Part shown: piece by piece, positions 39,579-49,938 of the stretch
Position numbering within the stretch: position 1 is the first letter of the stretch
How the letters are laid out: the number at the start of each line of letters is the position of its first letter
Assembly: GCF_002343915.1 (NCBI RefSeq)
Contig: NZ_NETK01000001.1
Location: forward strand, 62,001-126,000
Source: Nannocystis exedens
GTDB lineage: Bacteria > Myxococcota_A > Polyangia > Nannocystales > Nannocystaceae
Length of the DNA stretch: 64,000 bases
Reading direction: 5' to 3'
Translations under genes and position numbers: made by a program
The notes under the pieces: model-generated
What the model was told of the DNA's origin: nothing
Database searches by the model: none
What the model saw: the letters and a program-made list of their open reading frames with translations, nothing else

Positions 39579-39633
39579 TCGAGTGGATGTCTTTTCGGTC
39601 ATGTACGAACGGGCACCTCGCCTCGCGCCGCGC

Positions 39634-40683
39634 TCACCAGCGGATCCGCACCCGCCCGTCGCCGGCGCGCACCCCCGGCAGGCCGCGGCCGGCCGGGTCG
39701 TCGCCGACGAGCGACGACCCGCCGCCGCCCCCCGCCGCGTGGGCCGAGCCGCCGCCGAACCAGCCGCCGCCGCCCCCCGCCACGTGATAGAGGCCCCCGC
39801 CGCCGCCCTCGCCGAACCGGCCCGCCTCGCCGGGCGTCGAGCCCACGGCCCCGCCCTGGCTCTGCGTCCCGCCGCCGGCCGCCTGCCACTCGGGCAGCAG
39901 CGCCACCCCGGGCCCGCCGATCGCAAGCCCGCCTGGCCCGCCGGCGCCGTGGTCCGGGCACCCGCACTGTCCGCCCCCGCCGCCGCCGGCGACGACGATC
40001 CGGTCGTCGAGCGTCGTGCCGCCGTGGCGCACGTCGCTGGCTCCGCCGCCGCCGCCCGCGAACGCTCCGCCGAGGCCGCCGCCGTTGTAGCCCGCCGCGC
40101 CCTCGAGCCCGCCGCGCCCGCCGACGCGGATCTGCAGCGCCTCCCCGGGCTCCACGTCGAGCTCCGCCCGCACGTAGGCGCCGAGCCCTCCGTCGTCCTG
40201 CTCGGGCCCCTCGCAGCAGCGCGAGCCGCCGCCCTGCGCGCCCCACAGCTCGACGGTGATCCGCGACACGCAGTCGGGCACCACGAACGTCTCCGGCGCG
40301 CCGGTGAATGCGAACTCGCGCGCCCCTCCGCCGGGCGTCACGCGCGTGCGCTCGACGCAGCGGCCGTCGCAGCGGATCTGGCCGACCTCGCAGGGCGCCT
40401 CACAAAAGCCCGCCGCGCACGCGCCGGCGCACACACGCCCGCAACCACCGCAGTGACGCGCATCGAACCGGACGTCGACGCACTCGTCCTCGCACAGGTC
40501 GAGCGCCTCCGCCTCGCACGCGCGCGCCAGCACCTCGTCGGTCTCGGCTTCGGACTCGTCCTCGACGTCGGCGAACGAGATCGGCACCGGCCGCGGTTGG
40601 CGAGCGTCGTTGATCTCGTCGCAGCCGCCGATCACGATTGCGAGCGTCACCGACACCGTACGCCATCGACCCTCGAGTACCAT
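39634..40683 (-). CDS. Gly-rich repeat lipoprotein with Cys-rich N-terminal module, paralogue 1
   Basis: This 349-residue protein has a lipoprotein signal ending in IVIGGC. A Cys-rich module (about 45-110) contains CGGCGRVCAGACAAGFC, a small disulfide-stabilised pattern common in myxobacterial surface proteins. A long Gly-rich domain follows, with FTGAPETFVVPDCVSRITVELWGAQGG at its start and runs such as GGGGGASDVRHGG and VAGGGGGGWFGGG. This domain type occurs in exported adhesin-like proteins and in kinase ectodomains. The ATG at 40683 follows GGGGAGG. A shorter paralogue lies just upstream on the same strand. Confidence 0.82.
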   Translation of the reverse strand: MVLEGRWRTVSVTLAIVIGGCDEINDARQPRPVPISFADVEDESEAETDEVLARACEAEALDLCEDECVDVRFDARHCGGCGRVCAGACAAGFCEAPCEVGQIRCDGRCVERTRVTPGGGAREFAFTGAPETFVVPDCVSRITVELWGAQGGGSRCCEGPEQDDGGLGAYVRAELDVEPGEALQIRVGGRGGLEGAAGYNGGGLGGAFAGGGGGASDVRHGGTTLDDRIVVAGGGGGGQCGCPDHGAGGPGGLAIGGPGVALLPEWQAAGGGTQSQGGAVGSTPGEAGRFGEGGGGGLYHVAGGGGGWFGGGSAHAAGGGGGSSLVGDDPAGRGLPGVRAGDGRVRIRW

Positions 40684-40789
40684 CTGCACGGCCTCCCCTG
40701 CGACCTGTAGGCATGATGCGCACGAGGCAGCCACGCAAACACCGCTGTGTCGCCGGTCACCCGCGATCGCTTCACGCGCACGGCGGTCA

Positions 40790-40821
40790 CATGTCTCTCG
40801 CGACATGTCCCGCAGAACAGC
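40790..40821. repeat. CATG array in the 40684-41089 gap
   Basis: Half-sites CATG 40790, CATG 40804 and CAGC 40818 keep the 14-bp step. The remaining gap (406 bp) between the two Gly-rich paralogues shows nothing else. Confidence 0.85.
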
Positions 40822-41089
40822 CACGCGACGCGGTCCGCGATCGGCTGGGCCGCCGTCGCCCACCGCCGTCCGAGCGCGCTCCAGCGCCGCGCGGTTCGGT
40901 CACCGCGGAGTCCTCCGGGTCGCCCGGCAGCGCCCGGCCCGCGCGCTTCGTCGTCGCCGACGCGGATCCGATCCCACCGCAGCGAGCGACCGGCTCCGCG
41001 CCTCCGCGCCTCCCGGCGCGTGAGCAGGGCCGCGGCGCGACGACCAGGCCCCGCGCGCAGCGAGCCTCCGACATCACCAGCGACCTCCG

Positions 41090-41938
41090 TCACCAGAAGA
41101 TCTGGATCGCACCGTCGCCGCCGCGGGCGCCCGCCTCGAACGCCACCGCCTCGACGTCGACGGCCACGTGCGACGACCCGCCGCCGCCGCCCGCGCCGAA
41201 CGCTCCGCCGCCGCCGTACCAGCCGCCACCGCCGCCCGCCACGTGGTAGCGCGCCGCGCCGCCGCCGAGCCCGAACACGCCGGTTTGCCCGGGCGACGAG
41301 CCCGCCACGCCGCCGGCGTGTTGCTTGCCGCCGCCGCCCGCGTTCCAGGACGCGTCGCCCACGACCCCGTCTTCTCCGACCAGCCCGCCGCCGTGGCCGC
41401 CCGCGCCGTGGTCCGGAAAGCCGCACGAGCCTCCGCCGCCGCCGCCGACCACCAGCGCGCGATCGATCAGACTCGCGCCGCCGATCCGGATGTCCGATCC
41501 GCCGCCGCCGCCGCCCCCCCACACGCCCCCGCGTCCGCCCCCGTTCCACCCGGGCGCCCCATCGATCCCGCCGCGCCCGCCGACCAGCACCAGCAGCACC
41601 TCGCCCGGGCGCACCGGCAGCTCGGCGCGCAGCCAGCCGCCGAGACCACCGTCCATTTGCACGTCGGGCAGCCCGTGGATCTCGTCGGTACTGCATCGAC
41701 TCGGACCGCCCTGGGCGCCCCACAGCTCGACCGTCAACCGCGTCACGCACTCCGGCACCACGAACACCTGCGGTCCGCCCGTGAACGCGAACCCGCGCCC
41801 GCCCGGGCCCGCGCACATCGGCATCGCGTCCGGCACCATCTCGTCGAACCCCGCGATGTCGGGATGGTGACAACCCAGCAGCGCCACGAGCGCCGCGGCC
41901 CCGCGTCCGGGCCGAATATGTGAGCCGCTCCCCTGCAT
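41090..41938 (-). CDS. Gly-rich repeat lipoprotein, paralogue 2
   Basis: This 282-residue paralogue of the preceding protein has a lipoprotein signal (LVALLGCHH) and no Cys-rich module. The same Gly-rich domain follows: FTGGPQVFVVPECVTRLTVELWGAQGG at the start, then GGGGGGGSDIRIGG and YHVAGGGGGWYGGGG. The two Gly-rich domains match almost position by position, so they arose by tandem duplication and one gained or lost the Cys module. Likely outer-membrane or surface location; function unknown. Confidence 0.82.
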   Translation of the reverse strand: MQGSGSHIRPGRGAAALVALLGCHHPDIAGFDEMVPDAMPMCAGPGGRGFAFTGGPQVFVVPECVTRLTVELWGAQGGPSRCSTDEIHGLPDVQMDGGLGGWLRAELPVRPGEVLLVLVGGRGGIDGAPGWNGGGRGGVWGGGGGGGSDIRIGGASLIDRALVVGGGGGGSCGFPDHGAGGHGGGLVGEDGVVGDASWNAGGGGKQHAGGVAGSSPGQTGVFGLGGGAARYHVAGGGGGWYGGGGAFGAGGGGGSSHVAVDVEAVAFEAGARGGDGAIQIFW

Positions 41939-42017
41939 CGCGCCCCCTTCTCCACAGATGCGCGGCGCCGTCCGCGACGCAAACCGAGGCCGTGCTGCGC
42001 GTCACGCCGGGGATGCG

Positions 42018-42420
42018 TATGTCCCCTCGGACATGGCCTGCCACGAAGCAACATGTCCTTTTGGACAGCTTTATCGCATGCGGTGTCTGCGGCTGCGCGC
42101 GTCCGGCGGGCGCGCCCCCGCTCTCCTGGTGCGCCCGCTTCGAGGGTGTCAACATGTCCTTTCGGACATCTTGATGGTATGTCAGGATTGTGTCCCGGGC
42201 GAGCCCCGGTTTTCCTGTCGCATGCGCTTCCGATGAAGCGACATGTCCTTTTAAACAGCCTCATCGCGTGCGGGGTCTGCGGCTGCGCGCGCGTCCATCC
42301 GCGGAGCCTGAACTCCCGCAGCGCGTCCTATGAACGGCAGAACATGTCCTTTCAGACATTCCAACCGCGCGCCCGACGGTCTCCTCGGCGTGTCTCTTCG
42401 GACATGCCCTCATGAACATC
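42018..42420. repeat. Palindromes and a 56-58-bp direct repeat in the 41939-42488 gap
   Basis: This 550-bp gap holds half-site pairs or chains at 42018/42032, 42052/42066, 42153/42167, 42242/42256, 42343/42357 and 42389/42403/42417, all at 14-bp steps. Two of them are part of a longer direct repeat: 42049-42104 and 42239-42296 share the palindrome plus about 40 bp of flank containing GTCTGCGGCTGCGCGC. No gene is supported here. Confidence 0.88.
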
Positions 42421-42488
42421 TGCCCCCCGCCCGAAGGCGCGCTCACGACGGCGTCCGCGGCGGATCGCTGGGCCCGCCGCTCGCCCGC

Positions 42489-45314
<2,826 letters not shown>

Positions 45315-45488
45315 GGGCGCACCGGGGCGCGCGGGCCGGGGGAGGATCGCATCGGCGAGGGTCCGGCAACCATAGCGCCCCGGGCCGCCCGGCAAAAGCC
45401 GGCCTGCTGCCGGACGGCGTCGCCGGCGCGGCCGGGTTGCGCGGAAGCGGCAGGGCGGTTAGGGTGCCGCCCACCCGAAGGAAGCGCT

Positions 45489-46049
45489 GTGAAGCCGATC
45501 GAGATCTGTCAACACCTGGGCCAAGGCCACATCGACGCGTACTACGACGAGCTCTCCGGCAAGGAAGTCCGCGAGGTGCTCAAGGCGGGCGGCTGCAGCG
45601 TCAACGTCCCGCCGACCGCGTACACCCAGGCCGCCCGCCGCCGCGCGTGGCGCCGCCGCTTCGACACGGAGCTCGCCGGCGGCAACGACAACCTCGCGCT
45701 CGCGCTCCTGCTCGAGTGGCTCATGCGCCACCACCGCCAGATGCTGGTCGACTACCTCGACTTCCTCGGCGTGAAGCACACCATGGGCGAGACCGACGAG
45801 GATTTCTGCGTCACCAACACGCCCGAGAAGCTGCGCGAGGGCGTCGCCGAGCTGCTCAAGAAGTACCCGCCGGCGCACGTCGCCAGCTACCTGCTGCTGG
45901 TCGGCCACCTGCAGGACACCCCGGTGTTCGACCAGACCCCCGAGGTCCTCAAGGCTCTCGGCGTCGAGGACGCCGCCGCCGCCGAGTACATCGAGAAGCA
46001 CAAGCAGACCTACAAGCCGCGCATGCGCCAGCAGCAGGCCGCCTCCTGA
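45489..46049 (+). CDS. Conserved-looking protein of unknown function, first gene of a three-gene operon
   Basis: This 186-residue soluble protein is predicted all-helical, beginning MKPIEICQHLGQGHIDAYYDE. There is no signal peptide or known catalytic motif. The start is GTG at 45489 with AAGGAAG upstream. It is followed after 8 bp by a small TPR-like protein, which overlaps a DHH-like phosphoesterase gene, so the three are almost certainly co-transcribed. I do not recognise the family. Confidence 0.75.
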   Translation: MKPIEICQHLGQGHIDAYYDELSGKEVREVLKAGGCSVNVPPTAYTQAARRRAWRRRFDTELAGGNDNLALALLLEWLMRHHRQMLVDYLDFLGVKHTMGETDEDFCVTNTPEKLREGVAELLKKYPPAHVASYLLLVGHLQDTPVFDQTPEVLKALGVEDAAAAEYIEKHKQTYKPRMRQQQAAS

Positions 46050-46057
46050 GGTCCGCC

Positions 46058-46369
46058 GTGGATCGCCTGGCGATGCTCCGACAGTTCGTGGCCCAAAAGC
46101 CAGGTGAGGCGTTCCCGCGCTACGGCCTGGCGATGGAGCTGAAGCGCCGCGGACAGCTCGCCGAGGCGATCGCCGAGTTCCGCGAGCTCATCGCCAAGAT
46201 CCCCGAGTACGTGCCCGCCTACTTGATGGCCGGCAACACCCTGGTCGAGGCCGGCGACCGCGACGGCGCGCTGCAGGTCTTCGATCAGGGCGTCCAGGCC
46301 GCGCGCGCGGCCGGCGACGCGCACGCGCTCGGCGAGCTCGAATCCGCCCGCGCGGCGCTGGAAGGGTGA
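46058..46369 (+). CDS. Small TPR-repeat protein
   Basis: This 103-residue protein is made of about two and a half tetratricopeptide repeats (FPRYGLAMELKRRGQLAEAIAEF, then YVPAYLMAGNTLVEAGDRDGAL). GTG start at 46058 with GAGG six bases before. The segment VAQKPGEAF is encoded by a TGGCC-CAAAA-GCCAGG variant of the palindrome (46089-46104). It overlaps the next gene in a GTGA arrangement, suggesting a stoichiometric partner of the phosphoesterase. Confidence 0.82.
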   Translation: MDRLAMLRQFVAQKPGEAFPRYGLAMELKRRGQLAEAIAEFRELIAKIPEYVPAYLMAGNTLVEAGDRDGALQVFDQGVQAARAAGDAHALGELESARAALEG

Positions 46370-47286
46370 GCGCCACGTCCAGCCTCGCCGACGCCGCCGC
46401 GATCGACCTGGTGTTCGCCAGTCCGCGGCGGCTGCCCAAGCCCGCGAGCCTGCGCGGCCGCGTCGTCGTGCTCGACGTCGCGTTCGCGGCCGAGGGCATC
46501 GGCAGCGGCTTCGACAAGATCACCGGCAAGTTCCTCACCGGCCTCGGCGCGCGCCTGGCCCGGTGGGTCGACCACCACGATCACGAGCGCCACGCCCAGT
46601 TCCGCGGCGACCGGCGGTTCGTGCTCCACACCAAAGCCGAGCACGGCGCCTGCCCCGAGATCATCACCCCGCAGATGGTCGAAGAGACAGGTCCGGTCGA
46701 CACCATCGTCGCCCACTTCGACCTCGACGGCCTCTACTCGGCCGCCAAGTGGCTGCTCCGCGGCGTCGAGCCCTACCCCGGCGCCGACGCCGACGCCCGC
46801 GCCGTCGACACCCGGACCGGCGCCGTCGGCCCGATCGGCGCGCTCGTCGACAAGGCCCTGCGGGCTCACTACGAGGACACCGTCCTCCTCAACAAGATCG
46901 TCCGCTGGCTGGTCGCCGGCCGCCCGCGCGGGCCCGAGCAGGAGGCGATCGCCGCCGCCGCCGCCGACTTCGACGCCATGGCTGCCGAGGCGGCCGCGCT
47001 GGCCCGCGCCTACGTCGTCGAGGACGGCGTCGCCCTCGTGCGCGTGCCCTCGAACCCGCGCCCGTTCGACAAGACCGAGCTGCTTCTGCTCGGCCAGGAG
47101 CGCGCCCCCGTGGCCGTCGTCGTCGACGGCCAGACCCTGAACATCGCCGCCGGCTTCGACAGCGGCCTCGACTTCGTCGCCCTGCTCGGCCTCGGCGGCG
47201 GCATGCCGACGCGCGTCAGCGTGCCCGCCTCGCGCCTCGACGCCACGCTCGACAAGATCCGCGCCGCCCTGCGCGCGCGCGGCTGA
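46366..47286 (+). CDS. DHH-family-like phosphoesterase
   Basis: This 306-residue protein has two signature motifs of DHH phosphoesterases: WVDHHDHERH (near 66) and VAHFDLDGLYSAAKWLL (near 114, the HxDxDG metal site, here His-Phe-Asp-Leu-Asp-Gly). The fold ends with ALLGLGGGMPTRVSVPASRL, matching the DHHA1-like second domain with its glycine-rich loop. Members cleave small phosphodiesters, cyclic dinucleotide products or nano-RNA. The motif order differs from RecJ/NrnA, so the substrate is open. The GTG start at 46366 overlaps the TPR gene. Confidence 0.75.
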   Translation: MSATSSLADAAAIDLVFASPRRLPKPASLRGRVVVLDVAFAAEGIGSGFDKITGKFLTGLGARLARWVDHHDHERHAQFRGDRRFVLHTKAEHGACPEIITPQMVEETGPVDTIVAHFDLDGLYSAAKWLLRGVEPYPGADADARAVDTRTGAVGPIGALVDKALRAHYEDTVLLNKIVRWLVAGRPRGPEQEAIAAAAADFDAMAAEAAALARAYVVEDGVALVRVPSNPRPFDKTELLLLGQERAPVAVVVDGQTLNIAAGFDSGLDFVALLGLGGGMPTRVSVPASRLDATLDKIRAALRARG

Positions 47287-47287
47287 A

Positions 47288-47525
47288 CCTGCCCCTCGGG
47301 ACACTGTCGCATTCGACATGTCCCGAGAGACATACTCTCTCCGCGCGGTCACCTGTCCCCCGCCCGCGCGAAAGGGGACCGGTCCCGACCGCTCCTCCGG
47401 GCGGCCCTCGGTCGCCGGGCCCGACGCGGAATCACATGTCCCGAAGGACATCCCGCAGGCGGCCGGTCACCTGTCCTCGGCCTCGCACGGGCCCGACATG
47501 TCCCGAGAGACATCTCTGTCTCCAG
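47288..47525. repeat. Palindromes in the 47287-47691 gap
   Basis: Half-site pairs at 14-bp steps lie at 47288/47302, 47317/47331, 47435/47449 and 47497/47511, with a decayed copy near 47470. Three of the four use the core CATGTCCCGA. The gap of about 405 bp shows no other feature apart from the upstream region of the next gene. Confidence 0.85.
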
Positions 47526-47691
47526 GCCGCCCTGTCGCCGTCTGTCCGCAGCGGGCGCTCACGCGCCCCTCCGGCTCTTGATCGCGCCCAGATCGAGCGC
47601 TCACGAGGTGTTGCAGGTCGGGGACGCAAATAGGACCCTGGCGCCCGCAGTCCGAGTGCCCACCACGGGCCGACCCCCCAGGAGCATGAAC

Positions 47692-48051
47692 ATGTCGCAT
47701 CGTCCTCGTCTGTCCCTGATCGCCGCGCTGACGGCCGTGATGATCCCCGCCGTCGCCTTCGCCGACTCCAACGGCACCGTCGGCAACGTCGAAGCCGTCA
47801 CCCTCTACGAGAGCAGCAGCGACAACCACGCCATGTTCAACGGCTCGGTCACGATCAAGGAGAAGACCGGCCAGAAGCGCGACTACAAGTGGGGCGGCTC
47901 GCTGTGCCCCGGCCGCGAGCTCAGCGCCAACTCGATCAACCTCCTGTTCGAGGCCCTGCGCGCTAAGAAGCAGGTCGAGCTCACGCCGACTTACAAGGCC
48001 GGCAACGGCGGCGAGCGCTGCCTCACCGGCTTCAAGCTCGAGAGCCGCTGA
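47692..48051 (+). CDS. Small exported protein of unknown function
   Basis: This 119-residue protein has a signal peptide (LSLIAALTAVMIPAVAFA, cleavage before DSNG). The mature part of about 92 residues has two Cys (LCPGRE and ERCLTG) that could form one disulfide. No domain recognised. GGAG lies seven bases before the ATG at 47692; an ATG at 47686 is too close to it to be used. Confidence 0.72.
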   Translation: MSHRPRLSLIAALTAVMIPAVAFADSNGTVGNVEAVTLYESSSDNHAMFNGSVTIKEKTGQKRDYKWGGSLCPGRELSANSINLLFEALRAKKQVELTPTYKAGNGGERCLTGFKLESR

Positions 48052-48170
48052 ACCATCGCCCCGCCGGCCGTCGCCGCTCCCCCCGGCGACGATCGCCGGC
48101 GACCTCGCGGCCGGATCGGTGGCCCGGCCGGCGAATTCCGATCATGATCGTCGCCGCGGAGGCCGGAGCC

Positions 48171-49154
48171 ATGGGCATGCTGATCGACGGCGTGTGGACG
48201 ACGAAGCGGTACGAGCCGGACGAGGCCGGCAAATTCGTGCGCGAACAGTCGCAGTTCCGCGACCGCGTGACCGCCGGCGACAGCTCGGGCCACCCGGCGG
48301 TCGCAGGCCGCTACCACCTCTATGTCGCCCACGCCTGCCCCTGGGTTCACCGGACGCTGCTGGCCCGCGGGCTGCTCGGCCTCGAGCAGGCGATCTCGAT
48401 CTCGGTCGTCGACCCCTTCATGGGCGACGACGGCTGGGCCTTCACCGACCGCGACGGCTGCGTCCCCGACCCGATCTTCGGCGCTCGCTTCCTGCGCTCG
48501 ATCTACCTCCGCGCCGACCCGGGCTACAGCGGCCGCGTCACCGTGCCCGTGCTGTGGGACCGCGAGCGCGCGACGATCGTGTGCAACGAGTCGCGCGAGC
48601 TGCTGCGCATGCTCGACGTCGAGTTCGCGGCGCTGCACACCCGGCCGATCACGCTGTTCCCGGAGCCGCTGCAGCGCCGCGTCGACCGCACAATCGACCA
48701 GATCTACGAGCCGATCAACAACGGGGTGTACAAGGCCGGCTTCGCCACCCAGCAGGCCGCGTACGAGGAGGCGGTGCGCGAGCTGTTCGCCGCGCTCGAC
48801 CACTGGGACGGCGTGCTCGCCGAGCAGCGGTTCTTGTGCGGCGACGTCGTCACCGAGGCCGACCTGTGCCTGTTCACCACCCTGCTGCGCTTCGACCCGG
48901 TCTATCACGGGCACTTCAAGTGCAACCTGCGGCGGATCGTCGACTACCCGCACCTGTCCGGTTACCTGCGCGACCTCTATCAATTGCCCGGCGTGGCCGA
49001 GCTGTGCCGCCTCGATCACATCAAGGAGCACTACTATCGCAGCCACCCGCACGTGAACCCGACGCGCATCGTCCCGCTCGGCCCGATCTCGACGCTCGAG
49101 CAGGCGCACGACCGCGGCCGCTTCGGCGGCGAGCTGTTCGCCCCGAAGTCGTGA
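48171..49154 (+). CDS. Glutathionyl-hydroquinone reductase-like GST
   Basis: This 327-residue protein is of the Xi-class glutathione transferase family (YqjG/PcpF/EcfG type), which removes glutathione from S-glutathionyl-hydroquinones. The catalytic motif is HACPWVHR near residue 49. The thioredoxin-like part continues with PVLWDRERATIVCNESRELLRML. The C-terminal helical domain includes NNGVYKAGFA and FLCGDVVTEADLCLFTTLLRFDPVY, both typical. Cytoplasmic. The ATG at 48171 has GGAG upstream; two other ATGs nearby in frame (48144, 48177) are less likely. It stands alone. Confidence 0.92.
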   Translation: MGMLIDGVWTTKRYEPDEAGKFVREQSQFRDRVTAGDSSGHPAVAGRYHLYVAHACPWVHRTLLARGLLGLEQAISISVVDPFMGDDGWAFTDRDGCVPDPIFGARFLRSIYLRADPGYSGRVTVPVLWDRERATIVCNESRELLRMLDVEFAALHTRPITLFPEPLQRRVDRTIDQIYEPINNGVYKAGFATQQAAYEEAVRELFAALDHWDGVLAEQRFLCGDVVTEADLCLFTTLLRFDPVYHGHFKCNLRRIVDYPHLSGYLRDLYQLPGVAELCRLDHIKEHYYRSHPHVNPTRIVPLGPISTLEQAHDRGRFGGELFAPKS

Positions 49155-49293
49155 GCGCGGCTCGTCCCGTCCGCAGAGCCGCAGCGAATGCACCGGCCGA
49201 CCGCCCTGCCAGAAGGATGTCGCCGTCGCCGCCCTGCTCACGACCCCGGCCGCCCGGCTCACGTCCGCGGCGATCACCGCCCGAGGCTCGAGC

Positions 49294-49938
49294 TCACAGC
49301 GGCTGCCACTGCAGCGTCTCGACCGCGATCTCGTAGCCGAACCACCCGTTGACGAGCTTCAGCCGCGGCGGCAGGGCCCCGTCCTTCATCCCGCCCTCGT
49401 AAGTGACGACGATCGCCCCCGCGGGCGCGCCGTCCTTGCGCTCGAAGCGGCGCTCGAGCAGCGCCCCGCCCTGCCACACCTCCGTCACCGTCTCCTCGCC
49501 GACCTCGCCGCGGTGGGTCCCGTCGGCCAGCGGCGCCCCGGGCAGCCCGAGGAACTGCACCCGGTTGACGTCGAGCAGCATGAAGCGGGGCGGGAACGGC
49601 AGCTTGCCCTCGGGCGCGAACACCTGGACCTTCACCTCGGCGCCCTGCTGCCTGGCGACGAACGCCTTGGTCGCGAACGGCGTCAGCCCGACCAGCGTCA
49701 GCGCGTCGCCCTGCTTCTGCAGCACCACCTCGCCGCCGATCTCGCGCCCGCGGGCCGTCCCGCGCAGCCGCTGGCGGGCCATGAAGTCGGGCCCGGTCAG
49801 CGTCGTCGCCAGCGCCCCCGGGTAGTCGGCGTCTCGCAGCTCGCGCGGCGGCGCCGTCTCGGCCTCCTGTCCTTTCGCGCATGCTCCCAAAAGCATGGCC
49901 GCCACGACATGACCGATCGACCATGCCCTCGAGTTCAT
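49294..49938 (-). CDS. DUF3261-family lipoprotein of the aryl-polyene set
   Basis: This 214-residue lipoprotein has signal VVAAMLLGACAKG. The mature part (RFMLLDVNRVQFLGLPGAPL, GEETVTEVWQGGALLERRF, VTYEGG) resembles DUF3261 proteins, small lipoproteins encoded in aryl-polyene clusters and thought to help deliver the lipid to the outer membrane. It is the last gene of the operon and its ATG overlaps the stop of the MMPL exporter gene. Decayed palindromes at the 5' end contribute to the signal region. Confidence 0.8.
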   Translation of the reverse strand: MNSRAWSIGHVVAAMLLGACAKGQEAETAPPRELRDADYPGALATTLTGPDFMARQRLRGTARGREIGGEVVLQKQGDALTLVGLTPFATKAFVARQQGAEVKVQVFAPEGKLPFPPRFMLLDVNRVQFLGLPGAPLADGTHRGEVGEETVTEVWQGGALLERRFERKDGAPAGAIVVTYEGGMKDGALPPRLKLVNGWFGYEIAVETLQWQPL

